Of a DNA stretch of 64,000 nucleotides, positions 28,500 to 39,422 are shown one piece after another. A model generated the notes under the pieces. The model did not search any database and was not told the DNA's origin. It saw nothing but the letters and a program-made list of their open reading frames with translations. Positions within the stretch are counted from its first letter, which is position 1, and each line of letters begins with the position of its first letter. Location of the stretch: the NCBI GenBank assembly GCA_016748015.1, contig JAAOMT010000261.1, forward strand, positions 137,644 to 201,643, written 5' to 3'. The position numbers were made by a program, and so were the translations under genes. This DNA comes from Geosiphon pyriformis. Lineage: Eukaryota > Glomeromycota > Glomeromycetes > Archaeosporales > Geosiphonaceae.

Positions 28500-29800
28500 T
28501 TTAAGAATTTGGTTTTCAAATATTTTAATTTTTATTGTAGATGTGTAAAGATAATTCGTTTTAATTAAGATATCTAAAATAAGATACTATAGTAAGATAT
28601 GAGAAGATATATTTTCTTGAAAAGAGAAGCTTTTTTTTTATACAACTTGTTGTAATATTAGTTTTTGAACTTGCACTTTTCTTTTTGCTACAATTTTGGT
28701 AAACTAAAGATACATTTCAGCAAACTACAAATTATTTTACTAAACTATTGATTATTTCGACCAATTTTCATCAATTTCGGCAAATTTTGATTATGTTACA
28801 TGATTCAGAGTATTGTGTAATTTGATCATCTTAATTTCTATGGTACAAATCGAATTATTAATTAAATAATAATATTTGATAATTAATTAAATAATAAGTG
28901 ATAATTGACATAATAATAATATATACTAATTAATAATAGGAATTATAAGAGTAATTTCATGCTAATTAATAGCTAAAATTTTACTGATAACATAATTTTC
29001 TCTTCCAGACTGAGTTCTGTTAAAGTTCAAGCACTATCTGTAATATTAAGATAGTAGTTCAAAATAATTGAAGTAATCTGATTTGAAAATTGTTGAAATT
29101 TCAGTTCTGTAAGTTTGCCAATGTATTGAATTTTTATTGGTTGTAGTATTGAATTTTGTAGGGCATTTTTACAAGTATTAAACAAATTATAAAGTCTAAA
29201 AGCTGCTCTAAGTTTGTAGTAAGTGTTTGTTAGTCCAGCTGTTGTTTTAAACTCATTTTGAATTTGTTTTTATATAGCTTTAAGAGTGAAATTTGCTGTT
29301 TCAAATTTCAGTTTTTGTTTATAAAGTGTTTTTCCAATGTAAAAATATCTATAAATAAAGATATGTTTATTGTTCTGTTCATTGAGAAATAGTAGAAGTT
29401 TTTGTTGGATTGTGGTATTTGGTAAAATATTAATAAAAACAAATAAGAAATTTTCTTTTAAAGCTTGCTTTAAAAGTTTTGGTAATTGATTTTCAGTGTA
29501 TTTCTTGTGTTTTTTTTATAGAGATGATAATTCTGGGAATTGTTTATTACTAGAGCTGTGGTTTTTTTCTGAATGTAATTAAATTGACTTTCATTAATTG
29601 TTATGGATAAATCAGAAAGTGTTTTTAAAGCTAACATTAATTTTTGGGATATTTGTTAGATATTTCGGAAAATAATCATAATAAAAGTAACTAATTAATA
29701 AAAAAATAAAGAAAATTATTTTTGGGTATGAGGTTTTTATTGTAATTATTTACTATTTTTGTTTTCTGTTTTTGTGTATTATTAAAAGAATTATTGTAAA
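28500..29800 (-). pseudogene. Element F post-integrase region, unrecognised
   Basis: About 1.3 kb after the integrase in element order. Minus-strand translation gives broken Lys/Asn/Leu-rich segments with many stops. Its position matches ORF3 of elements B and D, but no convincing sequence match was seen by eye. Inverse fragments such as TTTCGGCAAATTTT recur near 28.7-28.8 kb. Confidence 0.35.
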
Positions 29801-29829
29801 AATGTTAAATTAAGTGTTTAAGTTTGGTT

Positions 29830-31490
29830 GTTGTTCTATTATAATTATTGGTTTTAAATTTCGGGGAATATCTTCAGAATTAATTAAAGAAAAATGTATA
29901 CCAATTTGTGGAATTAATAGTTTAGGATTGTTTTTGGAATAATAGTATTTCAATCAATCTTTATGTGCAATTTTTGCTAGTACTTTGTTATCAAGTCTTA
30001 ACTTGTATGATTTATTGTCTAGAATTTTATGAATATGAAATGGTTCATCTCATTTGTGTTCAAATTTTCCACTCTATTGTTTTTCAGTCTTAGTTCTGTG
30101 TAAAAAAACTTTATTTTCAACTTTAAATTCGTTGATAACTGGTGGTAATTTGTTGTCATGTTTTTTTTTTGTTGAGCTTAAGAGTGTTCAATATAAGTTG
30201 TTGCTATTTGTCTTTTTTCTTTCAGTGTACTAAGAAGAGTATAGGCTCTTTTTTAGAGTGTTTTTTGAAAGTTTTCTTTATTGATTGGTTGTACTGAATA
30301 TGTTTCTACTGTGAAATTAATTGGTAATGTTGCTGTTCTTCTATAAATCAAATTAAATGGTGTGTATTTTGTAGTATGTTGTTTTAATGTTTTATATACT
30401 AGTAACATTGATGGAATAAAGATATTTTATTTCTGCTTAAAGTCAATTAAAACTTTGGTTAAAGATTCACAAAATGTTCTGTTGAAATGTTCTACAAGTC
30501 CATTTGTTTGGAGATAATAAGGTGATAATAGAGGTCTTTTGATATTGAATTGTTCACAAATTTTTTGTATCAAGTTGTTCACAAAATGTGTTTTTTGATC
30601 AAATAAAAGTTCAATTGGGCATCTATGTCTACAAATAATGTTTTCATAGATAAAATTTGCTGATTTTGCATCTGTTTTTTGGATGGCTCTAGTTTTAGGC
30701 CATTTGGTAAAATAATCTACTGCAACTGCAATATAACAATTTTTTTGGGTTGTGATAGGTAATAGTTCAACTAAATCAATTTCAAATCTGTTAAAAGATT
30801 GTCCAACTTTGATTGGATTTAAAGGTTCTGTAAAGTGAGTTTCTTCTTTTTTTTGACAACTATTACAAAATTCTACATATTGTTGAATATTTTTTTGCAT
30901 GTAAAACCAAAAATAATGTTTAAGAGTTCTTTGGATTGTTCCATTTCTTCCCAAGTATGCTGAAGATAGATCTGTGTACATATTGCATAGAATTGTTTCT
31001 TTTTCATTCTCTTGTACTAATCTAAGTGGTTGGTTTGGATTTCTATGATTTTTATAATAGATTTTGTTGTGGTGTATAAAATATTGTTTTAATTGATATT
31101 GTAATCAATGTTTTTTATTTAAAGACCAATTTTCTGGCATAGTAAGAGTCTCCAAATAGTTTTTAATGTTGTTGTAATTTTTGGAATCTATTTTTGTTTG
31201 GTTATTTTTGTTGATAGATTAGTAAGTTGTGGTGGTGTTACTGTTATTATTAATTTTGTCTTATTTTTGAAAGGCTATCAACATTGGTATGTAGTTTTCC
31301 TGATTTGTAATATACAATATACTTGTAGTCTGCTAAAAAATCATTTCATTGAGACTGTTTGGCACTTTGTTTTGTTTTCTTTTTATTGAGTCATTTGAGA
31401 CCAATATTGTTAGTTATGATGCCAAATTTTTTTTCATTCTTTAAGTATTGTTGAAAGTATTTAAGCTCTCAAATGACTGTAGCAGCTTCT
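29830..31490 (-). pseudogene. Element F RNase H tail and integrase
   Basis: The RNase H end reads STELEAATVI and ITNNIGLK with stops. The integrase at 30981-30427 is one open stretch. It has a zinc-domain remnant (YVEFCNSCQKK) and DDE core residues in NRFEIDLVELLP, LLFDQKTHFVNN and NGLVEHFNRTFCESL. TKWPKTRAIQ keeps the Trp that is a stop in element E. The C-terminal beta part continues to about 29830 (KILDNKSYKLRLDNKVL) in broken frames. Confidence 0.8.
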
Positions 31491-31531
31491 AATTCAGTTG
31501 AGCCATATTTGAGTTCTGTTGGTTTAAGTAT

Positions 31532-32386
31532 TGTTACACTTAGAAAAAGAGAAAAATAATACATAATTGAAAAAGAGAAAAACACATAATTATAAATTAG
31601 CCAATTAGAATAAAAAAAGAGAAAAAGAGGATTTTTCAGAAAATCTAGAATTATTAAGAAATCCAAAATATTTCAGAAAATTGAAGATTTTTCAGAAAAT
31701 TCTGGATGTTTCAAGAAATTGAGAATTTTGCAGAAAATCTAGCAAAAAAAAAAACTTCTCATGTAAAGAGAATTATGTATATATAGCAATAACATTAAAA
31801 GCAGAAAAGAACAGATCTCTTAGTTTAGATTTTATCTAAGCTATCTTTCAAATTACAAATATCAATAAATAACTATTTTCTATCTCAATCTACTTTTCAT
31901 TATCAACACTTTATGTTGATAGCAACAAATACTTAAACCATATTAGAACAATAGCTTTTGATCACAGCTATTGATGGAATACTAATGAAATTGTTTTGGC
32001 TTAAATTTTTTTTATTTTTTTTTATTTTTTTTTGTTGTTTTTGTGTTGTTTACTAATTGATTAAAGAAATAAGCACTGAATAATTGACATTACAGATAGT
32101 CTAGTAAAAGACCTGAATAGAAAGGTATAGATTAAAAGATTTGGATAGCTTACCAGAAGGACATAACTGCCAAAATAAACTGGCCACCAAGCTGAAGAAA
32201 AAAATTGGGAAACACATTATTAACAACTTGTATACTGTAATTGTTAAATCTCTGTTCATTATACAAAGAACTTAACCAAAACCTTCAGACATTAAAACCA
32301 TCAGATCTTATCAACTGTATTAGTTATTGAATACCAAGTTATAGATTTGTTATTTGATTTGAGACTCCAAATAATTACTTGTAATA
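31532..32386 (+). repeat. A1 5' LTR (855 bp)
   Basis: Begins TGTTAC and ends GTAATA (GTAACA with one C-to-T change). It contains a TATA-like TATATATAG at about 31778, a T-rich tract at 32000-32035, and the conserved hairpin at 31949-31973. A2's LTR aligns over its length. Confidence 0.85.
31949..31973 (+). promoter_or_regulatory. A1 LTR hairpin with palindromic loop
   Basis: Perfect 7-bp stem CAATAGC/GCTATTG with an 11-nt loop TTTTGATCACA holding the palindrome TGATCA. About 170 bp past the TATA-like box, so probably in the RNA leader. Confidence 0.7.
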
Positions 32387-32405
32387 TTTGGTGCTTTCTG
32401 TGAGG
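32387..32405 (+). other. A1 primer-binding site
   Basis: TTTGGTGCTTTCTGTGAGG directly after the LTR, shared in form with A2, B, C and E. The tRNA primer was not identified. Confidence 0.7.
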
Positions 32406-32448
32406 TATAATCCTACAGAGAACCAGCACCAGCAACAACTATCCAAAA

Positions 32449-33987
32449 GTGGCAGAATTAAAAATCATAGAAACAAACCATTTAAGATTTGCCAAATCTT
32501 TATTTCAACAGTACAGCCAACAATTGGGCTTAAACAGCAATTATTATCCAGCAGAATCAGCTTTCAACTTTTACATTAATAAAAGAATTGCAAATTTTTT
32601 AAAAAAACCAGTTGACATTGAATCAACAAGAGAAAATTTTTACACAAAACTAATCCAACATACCAATCTATCATAAAATCACAGTTTTACACCAATCATT
32701 AGGAAAATCAATCAAGCAATTAAAAGATATACTCAACAACAATTTCTCATTATTTATACAAACAAAGGCAAAAAAAGATTACAAATCCAAGTGGTAACAC
32801 CAAAAAAAATACAGTTACCTATGTGGAAGAAACAAAAAATTGAATCCTTACTATATTTATCATATTATTACATATTTGAAAGTATCATTAATATTTCATC
32901 AGTAGGTGCATCCACATTAAATATGAAATTAACATTGGAACAAATCCCATTTCAAAGTAAATAAAAGAAAACAGAATTATTAAGAACATATGGCAATTAT
33001 TTTGAAAGATTTAAATTGTGATCACTAATACCATCAAAATTTTAATTACTGCCACATCAACTTAATTTTGGAATTATGAGCCTCTGGGAAGTAATGGAAT
33101 CAGAAAAAAAAGAAAACAAAGATCAGGAATTTAATTATCAAAACCTGATCCTAAAAAATCCAGAAGTTGAAACCCCAAATATTCAAACTCAGAAAAATTA
33201 GAACAATCCAAACTCTGACATTATTAATCAGCAACACTTATCTTTAGTAATCATAATTAATCAACCACTAATTAAATCAATTATTGAACCAATACAACCA
33301 CTACAGCAACCATCTCAACAATAACCACAAGCACTATTTCAACAGCAACAACAACAACCAATCATAGCTCTAATGGCATATGCACCCATCACAAAACTGG
33401 AAAAGTTTACTAACAAAGAAGATAATGCTCAAGCTTGATTAAATGACATCACCAAAGCAATTATGGTTAATAACTGAAACAATGGCAGAGCTCTTCAAGT
33501 AATCTCATACTTTTTACAGGATACTGCCAACTTGTGGTATCAGAGTTTGGCCCAAAAACTCCAAACTTTCGATGCATTTAAGCTAAAATTTCTAAGATAT
33601 TTTAGCAACAACAAAAGTATTAATTGCTTGGCTAATACATTCACTACTATTAAGCAAAGAAACACAAAAACAGTCACCACTTACTTAGGATGCTTCCACA
33701 GGAATCTGCACCAAATCCAAGCCATTGATGCTAATTATTTTACAGTAGCTCAGATTCTGAATCAGTTCATTTGCAGATTATATAGTAACATTCTGCAATA
33801 TGTATGCCTATTACATCCAACCAACCTTCAAGCTATAGTTATTTATGCCAGAAATTTTGAAGCTGCTAAACTAAAAGCCAATTACACTCAAGCTGTAAAT
33901 CTAGTAATAAACAGATTATTTAACTTGGATTCCAAATTAAAGCAAATTAGTGACTCAATTAATCAAAAATTAGACAAAAAAAATTGA
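32449..33987 (+). pseudogene. A1 gag
   Basis: Starts near 32449 (TGGCAGAATTAAAAATC) with LRFAKSLFQQYSQQLGL and YYPAESAFNFYINKRI, the same N-terminus as A2. After stops it resumes through a Gln-rich linker (33.3 kb) to a Ty3-type capsid region: WYQSLAQKLQTFDAFKLKF, then RNTKTVTTYLGCFHRNLHQ and ARNFEAAKLKANYTQAVN, ending at 33987. No zinc knuckle follows, so the element is cut before it. Confidence 0.75.
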
Positions 33988-33990
33988 TTA

Positions 33991-35407
33991 ACTTAGTCTT
34001 AAATTTATTATAAGACAAAATAATTTTGTTTTAATTTACCAAAAAAAAAACTTTAATACTATTTTTACCTATTAATATTAATTAATAATTCAAAACAAAC
34101 ACAGCAGTATTTAGTTTTTTTAAATGAACAACAATATATTGCCAAATATTAGCAGACTTTAATATAACATAGGTAATTTTATTAAACTTACTAAGTATTA
34201 TTTTAATATTAACAACAAATACATCCAAAGATATATTATACAACACAATAGCAACAAAAAAGAAACCAGTTTTAAAAACTACCAAAGACTTAGCAATTTT
34301 AAGAATAGTTAAACAAATAAAGCTTATAAGTTCAACTAAAAATGCAGTTTTCAAAAACTTTTAAAAAGTAAATTCCATATAAAAGAGTTTTATATTGTTT
34401 TTTAATACTAATTTTATGTTCAAAAAATTATGTACTGACTGAAAAACAGCCTTAATATAAGCCAATTTGATTTTAAAAATAGTACCAAATATTAAAGTAG
34501 GTTATTTACTTGGCAAATTTTTAATAATTAAAGATAGTTTCTTAAATACTACTAGTAATAGCACTAAAAATTAGCAAAAAAAATACTTTAGTTTTTATCT
34601 GATTAGTCCAGTTCTTAAAAACAGATAATCTAAAAAAAACTGTTATTTGTTTCTAAATTCAACAATAATCTGCCAAAAATTATTACATTTGACAATACAG
34701 CCAGTAATTAATCTTAGCTTATCTTAAATAATAAATCAAATAATATAACAAAGATTTTATTTAAGATCTTATTAAAAATCACAAAAAATTTTAATATAAC
34801 AATAGTAGAAGCAAATAATTGCTTTCACTTTTTTGAATTTTTGGTTTTTTTGACTATTATTTTTAAAGAGATAGCATTAAAAACACCAGATGTAAAAATT
34901 ATAATAGGAAAGACTAGTTTATTAACTAGTTTGTTATTAAATATTTTTAAACTTTTGGAAAGAATGAAGACAATACTAAAACTAATTTAAGTGTGTTTCT
35001 TTGAAAAAATTTTGACTGATAAAAAACCAGACAAAAAAAAAGAAAATAATATAATAGTCTTTAAAAACAGCTTTTTGCTATTATAAACTAAAAAAAAGGC
35101 TTTTAAGATGTTTTGTTTAATTGTTTTTACAACAGAAAAAACTTTTTTAGTTGAAATTTTGTAAAATATTAAAAAAATATCAGTTACAGTTTTTTTACTT
35201 TTGCTTTAGTTATAGTTATAAAATTAAAGAGACAAAGAGTCTTTTAATAAATTAAATTAATTATTTTTAATTATAATAATTAATAAGATATTAATTAATT
35301 ATTTTTTTTGTTTTATTTTTTATTTTTTTTATTTTTTTTATTTAAAAATTTGTGATTAAGTTTAAAATTAACCAAAAATAATACAAATAATATTTAATAA
35401 TTTACTA
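33991..35407. other. AT-rich stretch with a LINE ORF1 fragment
   Basis: Apart from the LINE ORF1 fragment at 34082-34354 (minus), nothing codes convincingly. Minus-strand sequence from 34.4 to 35.2 kb may be further decayed LINE ORF1. The interval 35.2-35.4 kb is A/T homopolymer tracts. Confidence 0.45.
34082..34354 (-). pseudogene. LINE ORF1 fragment, different family from copies 1 and 2
   Basis: Open 90-codon stretch. IKIILSKFNKITYVILKSAN then IWQYIVVHLKKLNTAV aligns in spacing with TVSEYGQIVSIKVQLIG-LWQKAVVEF of LINE copy 2 ORF1, the RRM-like part. The preceding LKIAKSLVVFKTGFFF is typical of AM-fungal LINE ORF1 proteins as I recall them. The fragment is truncated on both sides. Confidence 0.55.
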
Positions 35408-35535
35408 TTATAATAAATAAAGTGGATAGCCATATGTAGTAAGTGCATAAATCACATTTAATTTGAATTACTTAGTTTAACTCTATGTATTAGATAGTGA
35501 TTGGACTTCACTTATAAAGTATTTAATAAAAATAA
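35408..35535 (+). mobile_element. LINE 3' end fragment
   Basis: About 125 bp resembling the 3' UTR end of the LINE family (AGATAGTGATTGGACTTCACTTATAAAGTAT then an A/T tail). It is 5' truncated, as is typical of aborted LINE insertion, and points toward the minus-strand LINE end at 35926. Confidence 0.6.
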
Positions 35536-35925
35536 TAAATAACTTAATATTAAAATAATTAATAATAATAAATATATTTTAAGAAATTTTTATTGTAAAT
35601 TATAATTTGCTAAAAAAGTGAAAAAACAATATTAATTTTAATTAAATTGTATATAATAAACTAATTATAATTAATAAAAAATATAGTTATTAATAATTTT
35701 AATTTTAATTTTAAAATGTTCTATTTTTTCTGTTTTTTATAAATAAAATTATTAATAAAAAACATAAAATTTTTAAACTTAAACAAATTTATTAAAAATT
35801 AATATTATATAAATTTAATATTAAAAATTATAATATTTTACTTAAATAAATATTTAATGTTTTCTATAAAATATAAAATTTACAAAAATAGAATATATAT
35901 TTTTTTATTAATATAATTAATAAAT
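35536..35925. other. AT-rich spacer between two LINE 3' ends
   Basis: 390 bp of A/T repeats between converging LINE tails. No gene seen. Confidence 0.6.
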
Positions 35926-37112
35926 AAAATTCAATCACTATTTAGTATACAAAATCAAACTAAATGCAATTCATATATTTATTATATGTAATTAGCCACT
36001 TTAATCAAACAAAGCAATATTACATATTTATAAGAACTTTTATATTACTAATCAAACCAAAAAAAAATACTGTTTATGCTTACTAAAACTAATAATAAAA
36101 AATTTAACAACACCAAAAAACTAGACTACATTATCTAACAATTTAGCTAACATACAATTAGCCAGACCAGACACTATATTACTATTTTTTATCAAACCAG
36201 CTTTTTTATTTTGGCTTTAAATTTAGATCTATTAAGTCAAATCATAGAATAATGTTTTTTTATTAGCAGATTAACAAACATAATAACAATTGCTAAAGTT
36301 TTTTCTTTGGTTTTAAAAACTGCCAAAGTCTTAACACACTAGTTTTTTAACATAGAATTCTTATAAATTAAAGCATACAAGCTCACATCTAATAAACATC
36401 TAAAGAGAATTCCCAATATAGCAAAAAAAAAAGAGTATAAGCACTAACCAATAACTTTTAAAGATTAGAGAGCTCTAACAGAATTTTCTCTTAAATTTTA
36501 GCATTTTTGACATAAGTAAAAATATGATTTAGAAACTTTATTTTATTATACAACAAACACAACACACCAAAATAGTTTTTATTATAGAATTTTTTTCTAA
36601 TTGTTACTGGTAAATATTTATGTACTGCTTTTATTAAATATGAATACAGATTAGCAAAATTCTTACTAATAAAGCCAGACAATATATGCAGATCAAGATA
36701 CTATACTTTTATAGTAGACAGCCAATTCATATTCATAAATAAAATATTTAATATTACTCTATAATCAAAACCAACTTTTTATTAAGCATAACAAATAAAT
36801 TAATATATATTATAAACAAAATATCAGATGTTATCAAAAACAGCTATGTTTTTAGCCACAATATAACATTCATGCATTTTACTTAATAAGAACAAAAAAG
36901 CACCAGTAATTTCATCAGCTATTTAATTAGCCTTGACATTGTCTGAAATACTCAAATTATTATTGACTTTTACTTACTTGACCATAAAACTCTTATTATT
37001 TATCAAATTTGCAATATGTTTTCTTTTCATAACTAGTCATATGTACATAAAAATTACATTATTTGACAATTTGGAATCTCAAATAACTACTTTTACAAAA
37101 TTTAGAATATAG
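35926..37112 (-). pseudogene. LINE ORF2 C-terminal part (RNase H to 3' end)
   Basis: Minus-strand remnant. RNase H traces near 37.08-36.87 kb read DSKLSNN, HIANLINNKSFMVK and VKAN-IADEITGAF, lining up with DSQAALD, HIVNIICDKNLMIE and ERADAIAGASS of LINE copy 2. At 36682-36491 it reads AVHKYLPVTIRKKFYNKNY then LCLLYNKIKFLNHIF, matching the C-terminal zinc-binding end (the second Cys is lost). The 3' UTR ends near 35926. The 5' side is cut exactly by the A2 LTR at 37113. Confidence 0.7.
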
Positions 37113-37973
37113 TGTTACTTATAAAATATAGAAAGAATATTAGTATATAAATTAGCCAATCAGAGGTAGATATAGTAAAATGTGAAATTTCAGGATTCTT
37201 TCCAGAGAAATTGCAGAATTTCAGGAATTTTAAGATTCTTGTACAAAGAATTGCAGGATTCCAGAATTTTAGGATTTTTGTACAAAGAATTGCAGGATTC
37301 CAAGAATTTCAGTATTTCTGAGGTAAAAAATTGAGAAATTAAGGAATCTCAATTATGTATATATAGTGGTAATGTTAGAAGTAGAAAAGACAGACCTCTC
37401 AGTTTAGTTTTGATTGAAAACAATTTTTCTATTTACAAATATCAATAAATAATTATTCATTATCTCAATCTATTCTCTGCTATCAACACTTTATGTTGAT
37501 AATAATAAATACTTAATCACGCTGGAACAATAGTTCTTGATCATGGCTATTGATGAAATACTAACATTTATTGTCTTGGCTTATTTCTTTTATTTTTTTT
37601 CTTTATTTTTTTTATTTTATTTATTTTCTTTTGTTATTTTTTGTTATTGACTAATTAATTAAAAATTAAATGTTGAGTTACAGACATTATAAAGACTGGT
37701 AAAAAACCTGTGAAACAAGGATAAAGAACTTATAGATTTGAGAATAGCTTACTAGGAGAATTATTGGCCACCATGCTGAGAAAAAAATTTGACAGAATTA
37801 CGATTTCAGAAGGCTACTGAAACAATCATTGAATCTCTGTTTATTATACAAAGAACTCAACCAAAATCTTTAAATAACCAAAATCTTCAGATATTACCAA
37901 CAACATCAAGCAAATTAGCACCAAGTTACAGGTTTGTTATTTGATTTAAGATCCCAAATAATCACCTGTAACA
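37113..37973 (+). repeat. A2 5' LTR (861 bp)
   Basis: TGTTAC...TGTAACA ends, TATA-like TATATATAG near 37350, T-rich tract near 37580, hairpin at 37528-37552. It contains two or three imperfect copies of a unit around GAATTGCAGGATTCCAGAATTT at 37190-37330. Confidence 0.85.
37528..37552 (+). promoter_or_regulatory. A2 LTR hairpin with palindromic loop
   Basis: Stem CAATAGT/GCTATTG (one G-U pair in RNA), loop TCTTGATCATG with TGATCA. Confidence 0.65.
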
Positions 37974-37992
37974 TTTGGTGCTCCCTGTAAAG
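37974..37992 (+). other. A2 primer-binding site
   Basis: TTTGGTGCTCCCTGTAAAG directly after the LTR. The last bases differ from the TGTGAGG of other copies by G-to-A changes. Confidence 0.7.
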
Positions 37993-38038
37993 TATAATTC
38001 TATAGAGAACTATTACCAATAAACAACCATCCAAAACA

Positions 38039-38305
38039 GTGGCAGAATCAAAAAAAACAGAGACAAACCACTTAGAATTTGCAAAATTTTTATTCCAATA
38101 CTACAAAAGTTATCTGGAATTAACAAATAATAATTGGCCAGCAGAATTAACTTTCAATTACTACATTAACAAAAGGAATGTATATTACTTGAAAAGACAA
38201 GAAGATTCAGAATCTACTTTCAACAATTTTTTCAGTGAACTACTTCAAACCATTAAATTACCACAAAATTATTTATTTGCATCAATAATTACAGAAATAA
38301 ATTGG
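38039..38305 (+). pseudogene. A2 gag, N-terminal piece
   Basis: Opens GGCAGAATCAAAAAAAC and reads HLEFAKFLFQYYKSYLELT and FNYYINKRNVYYLKR, matching the A1 gag N-terminus. It is broken at 38305 by the B LTR. The open frame runs a few codons into the LTR by chance. Confidence 0.75.
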
Positions 38306-39361
38306 TGTTACCTGAGTAGAGAAACTGATCCAAAGTTATGAAAAGACATAACCAGAATGTGACATAATACAGAATAGTGCGCAATAATGTTGGATAATAT
38401 ATTATAACTTAGAATAGTATAAGATAACATGTTATAATATAGGATAACACAGAATAATATGTAATAACACCAGATAATATGTTATAATATAGAATAACTA
38501 GTAATAATGTAGAAGAACAAAGCAATAACAGAAATAACAAAACAATAATTAACAATAACAAAACAATCAGAAGCAATCCTGTAAAACCAAAAGAATGTAT
38601 AAAAACAAGTAGTTGTAAAAAGTAGAAATAAGAAACAAATAGATACAAACCATTAAACAAGAATCAAATATCCATACCTCTTCATTATTTATTATATTTT
38701 ATATTCATCTTCTGAAATAAATCAATTATTAAGAAATCAGAATCATGAATTTATGTTCTCGAACTTTGTGGAATTTACATGAATTAACCATTGTTTTATA
38801 CTTTTGTTCCAAAACAGATGCTCTTAGTATAATTGCCTCAAACTATTAACAATTTGGACCAATTGCTCTTGATCACAGCAATTGATAATATTAATTTATT
38901 TATTTTTTTATTTTTTTTCTTTTATTTTATTTTATTTTATTTTATTTTATTTTTCTTTCTTTATTTTTTTTTTGTGTAGTGGCAACATAATAAAATTGAT
39001 TGTCTGAGAATAAACTTTATGATAGCCTGATAAAAGAAAGAAGCTCCTTCTAGGTTTTTGGATATTAATATTATCTTAATAGCTTACTAGAAGGGTGAAA
39101 AGACAATGTCAAATCCTAATGACTGCACTCATTAGCTTGAAGAAGAAAGCTTACTTTTATAAGAAATTGCAATTAGCAAGAACCAAAACTCTGTGCTTTA
39201 TAACCAAAAAACTTAACAGGTAAATTCACAACCAGTAAAATAAGATTTTTAGAAACTAATAATCAAGATTAAGCCACCAGAATTATGTAAAACATGTCTT
39301 ATCAATAATTGAGAGTACCAAATGTTATCATCTTCTTATCTTACCAAGTTTACCCATAATA
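38306..39361 (+). repeat. B 5' LTR (1056 bp)
   Basis: TGTTACCTGAGTAG start, CATAATA end. U3 contains imperfect tandem units built on GATAACATGTTATAATATA (about 38340-38510), then TGTATAAAAACA (about 38596), the hairpin (38860-38884) and a (TTTTA)n tract near 38925. Confidence 0.9.
38860..38884 (+). promoter_or_regulatory. B 5' LTR hairpin with palindromic loop
   Basis: Perfect stem CAATTGC/GCAATTG, loop TCTTGATCACA. Compared with A1, the fourth-to-sixth stem bases changed on both arms so that pairing is kept. Confidence 0.7.
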
Positions 39362-39380
39362 TTTGGTGCTCTCTGTGAGG
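39362..39380 (+). other. B primer-binding site
   Basis: TTTGGTGCTCTCTGTGAGG immediately after the LTR. Confidence 0.75.
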
Positions 39381-39422
39381 TTATAAATCTACAAAGACAG
39401 AGCACTCCAGAAATTCACAAAA

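Larger units (their letters stand above)
28440..31531 (-). mobile_element. Gypsy (Ty3) element F, 3' half, decayed
   Basis: Minus-strand remains in pol order: RNase H (31531-31200), integrase (31000-29830), then a post-integrase region (29.8-28.5 kb) at the place where B and D have ORF3. It is cut at 31531 by the LTR of gypsy copy A1, inside the RNase H domain. No LTR could be assigned at either end, and the RT, PR and gag part was not found in the window. Confidence 0.7.
31532..33990 (+). mobile_element. Gypsy element A1: 5' LTR and gag only
   Basis: 5' LTR, primer-binding site and gag on the plus strand, inserted into element F's RNase H. It stops at about 33990, where AT-rich sequence and LINE fragments begin. 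No A1 pol or 3' LTR was found. A1 and A2 (LTR at 37113) belong to the same family by LTR and gag similarity. Confidence 0.8.

Noticed and set aside
28440-31531. Treating element F as the far half of A1 or B
   Set aside because: Opposite strand to A1, and F is clearly cut by the A1 LTR. Its integrase is diverged from B and D and its ORF3 region does not match theirs.
38409-38660. Hydrophobic Leu/Ile/Val-rich ORF (minus), suggesting a membrane protein
   Set aside because: It is the complement of the GATAACATG-type tandem units in the B LTR. The same artefact appears at 48239-48463 and 52605-52887.
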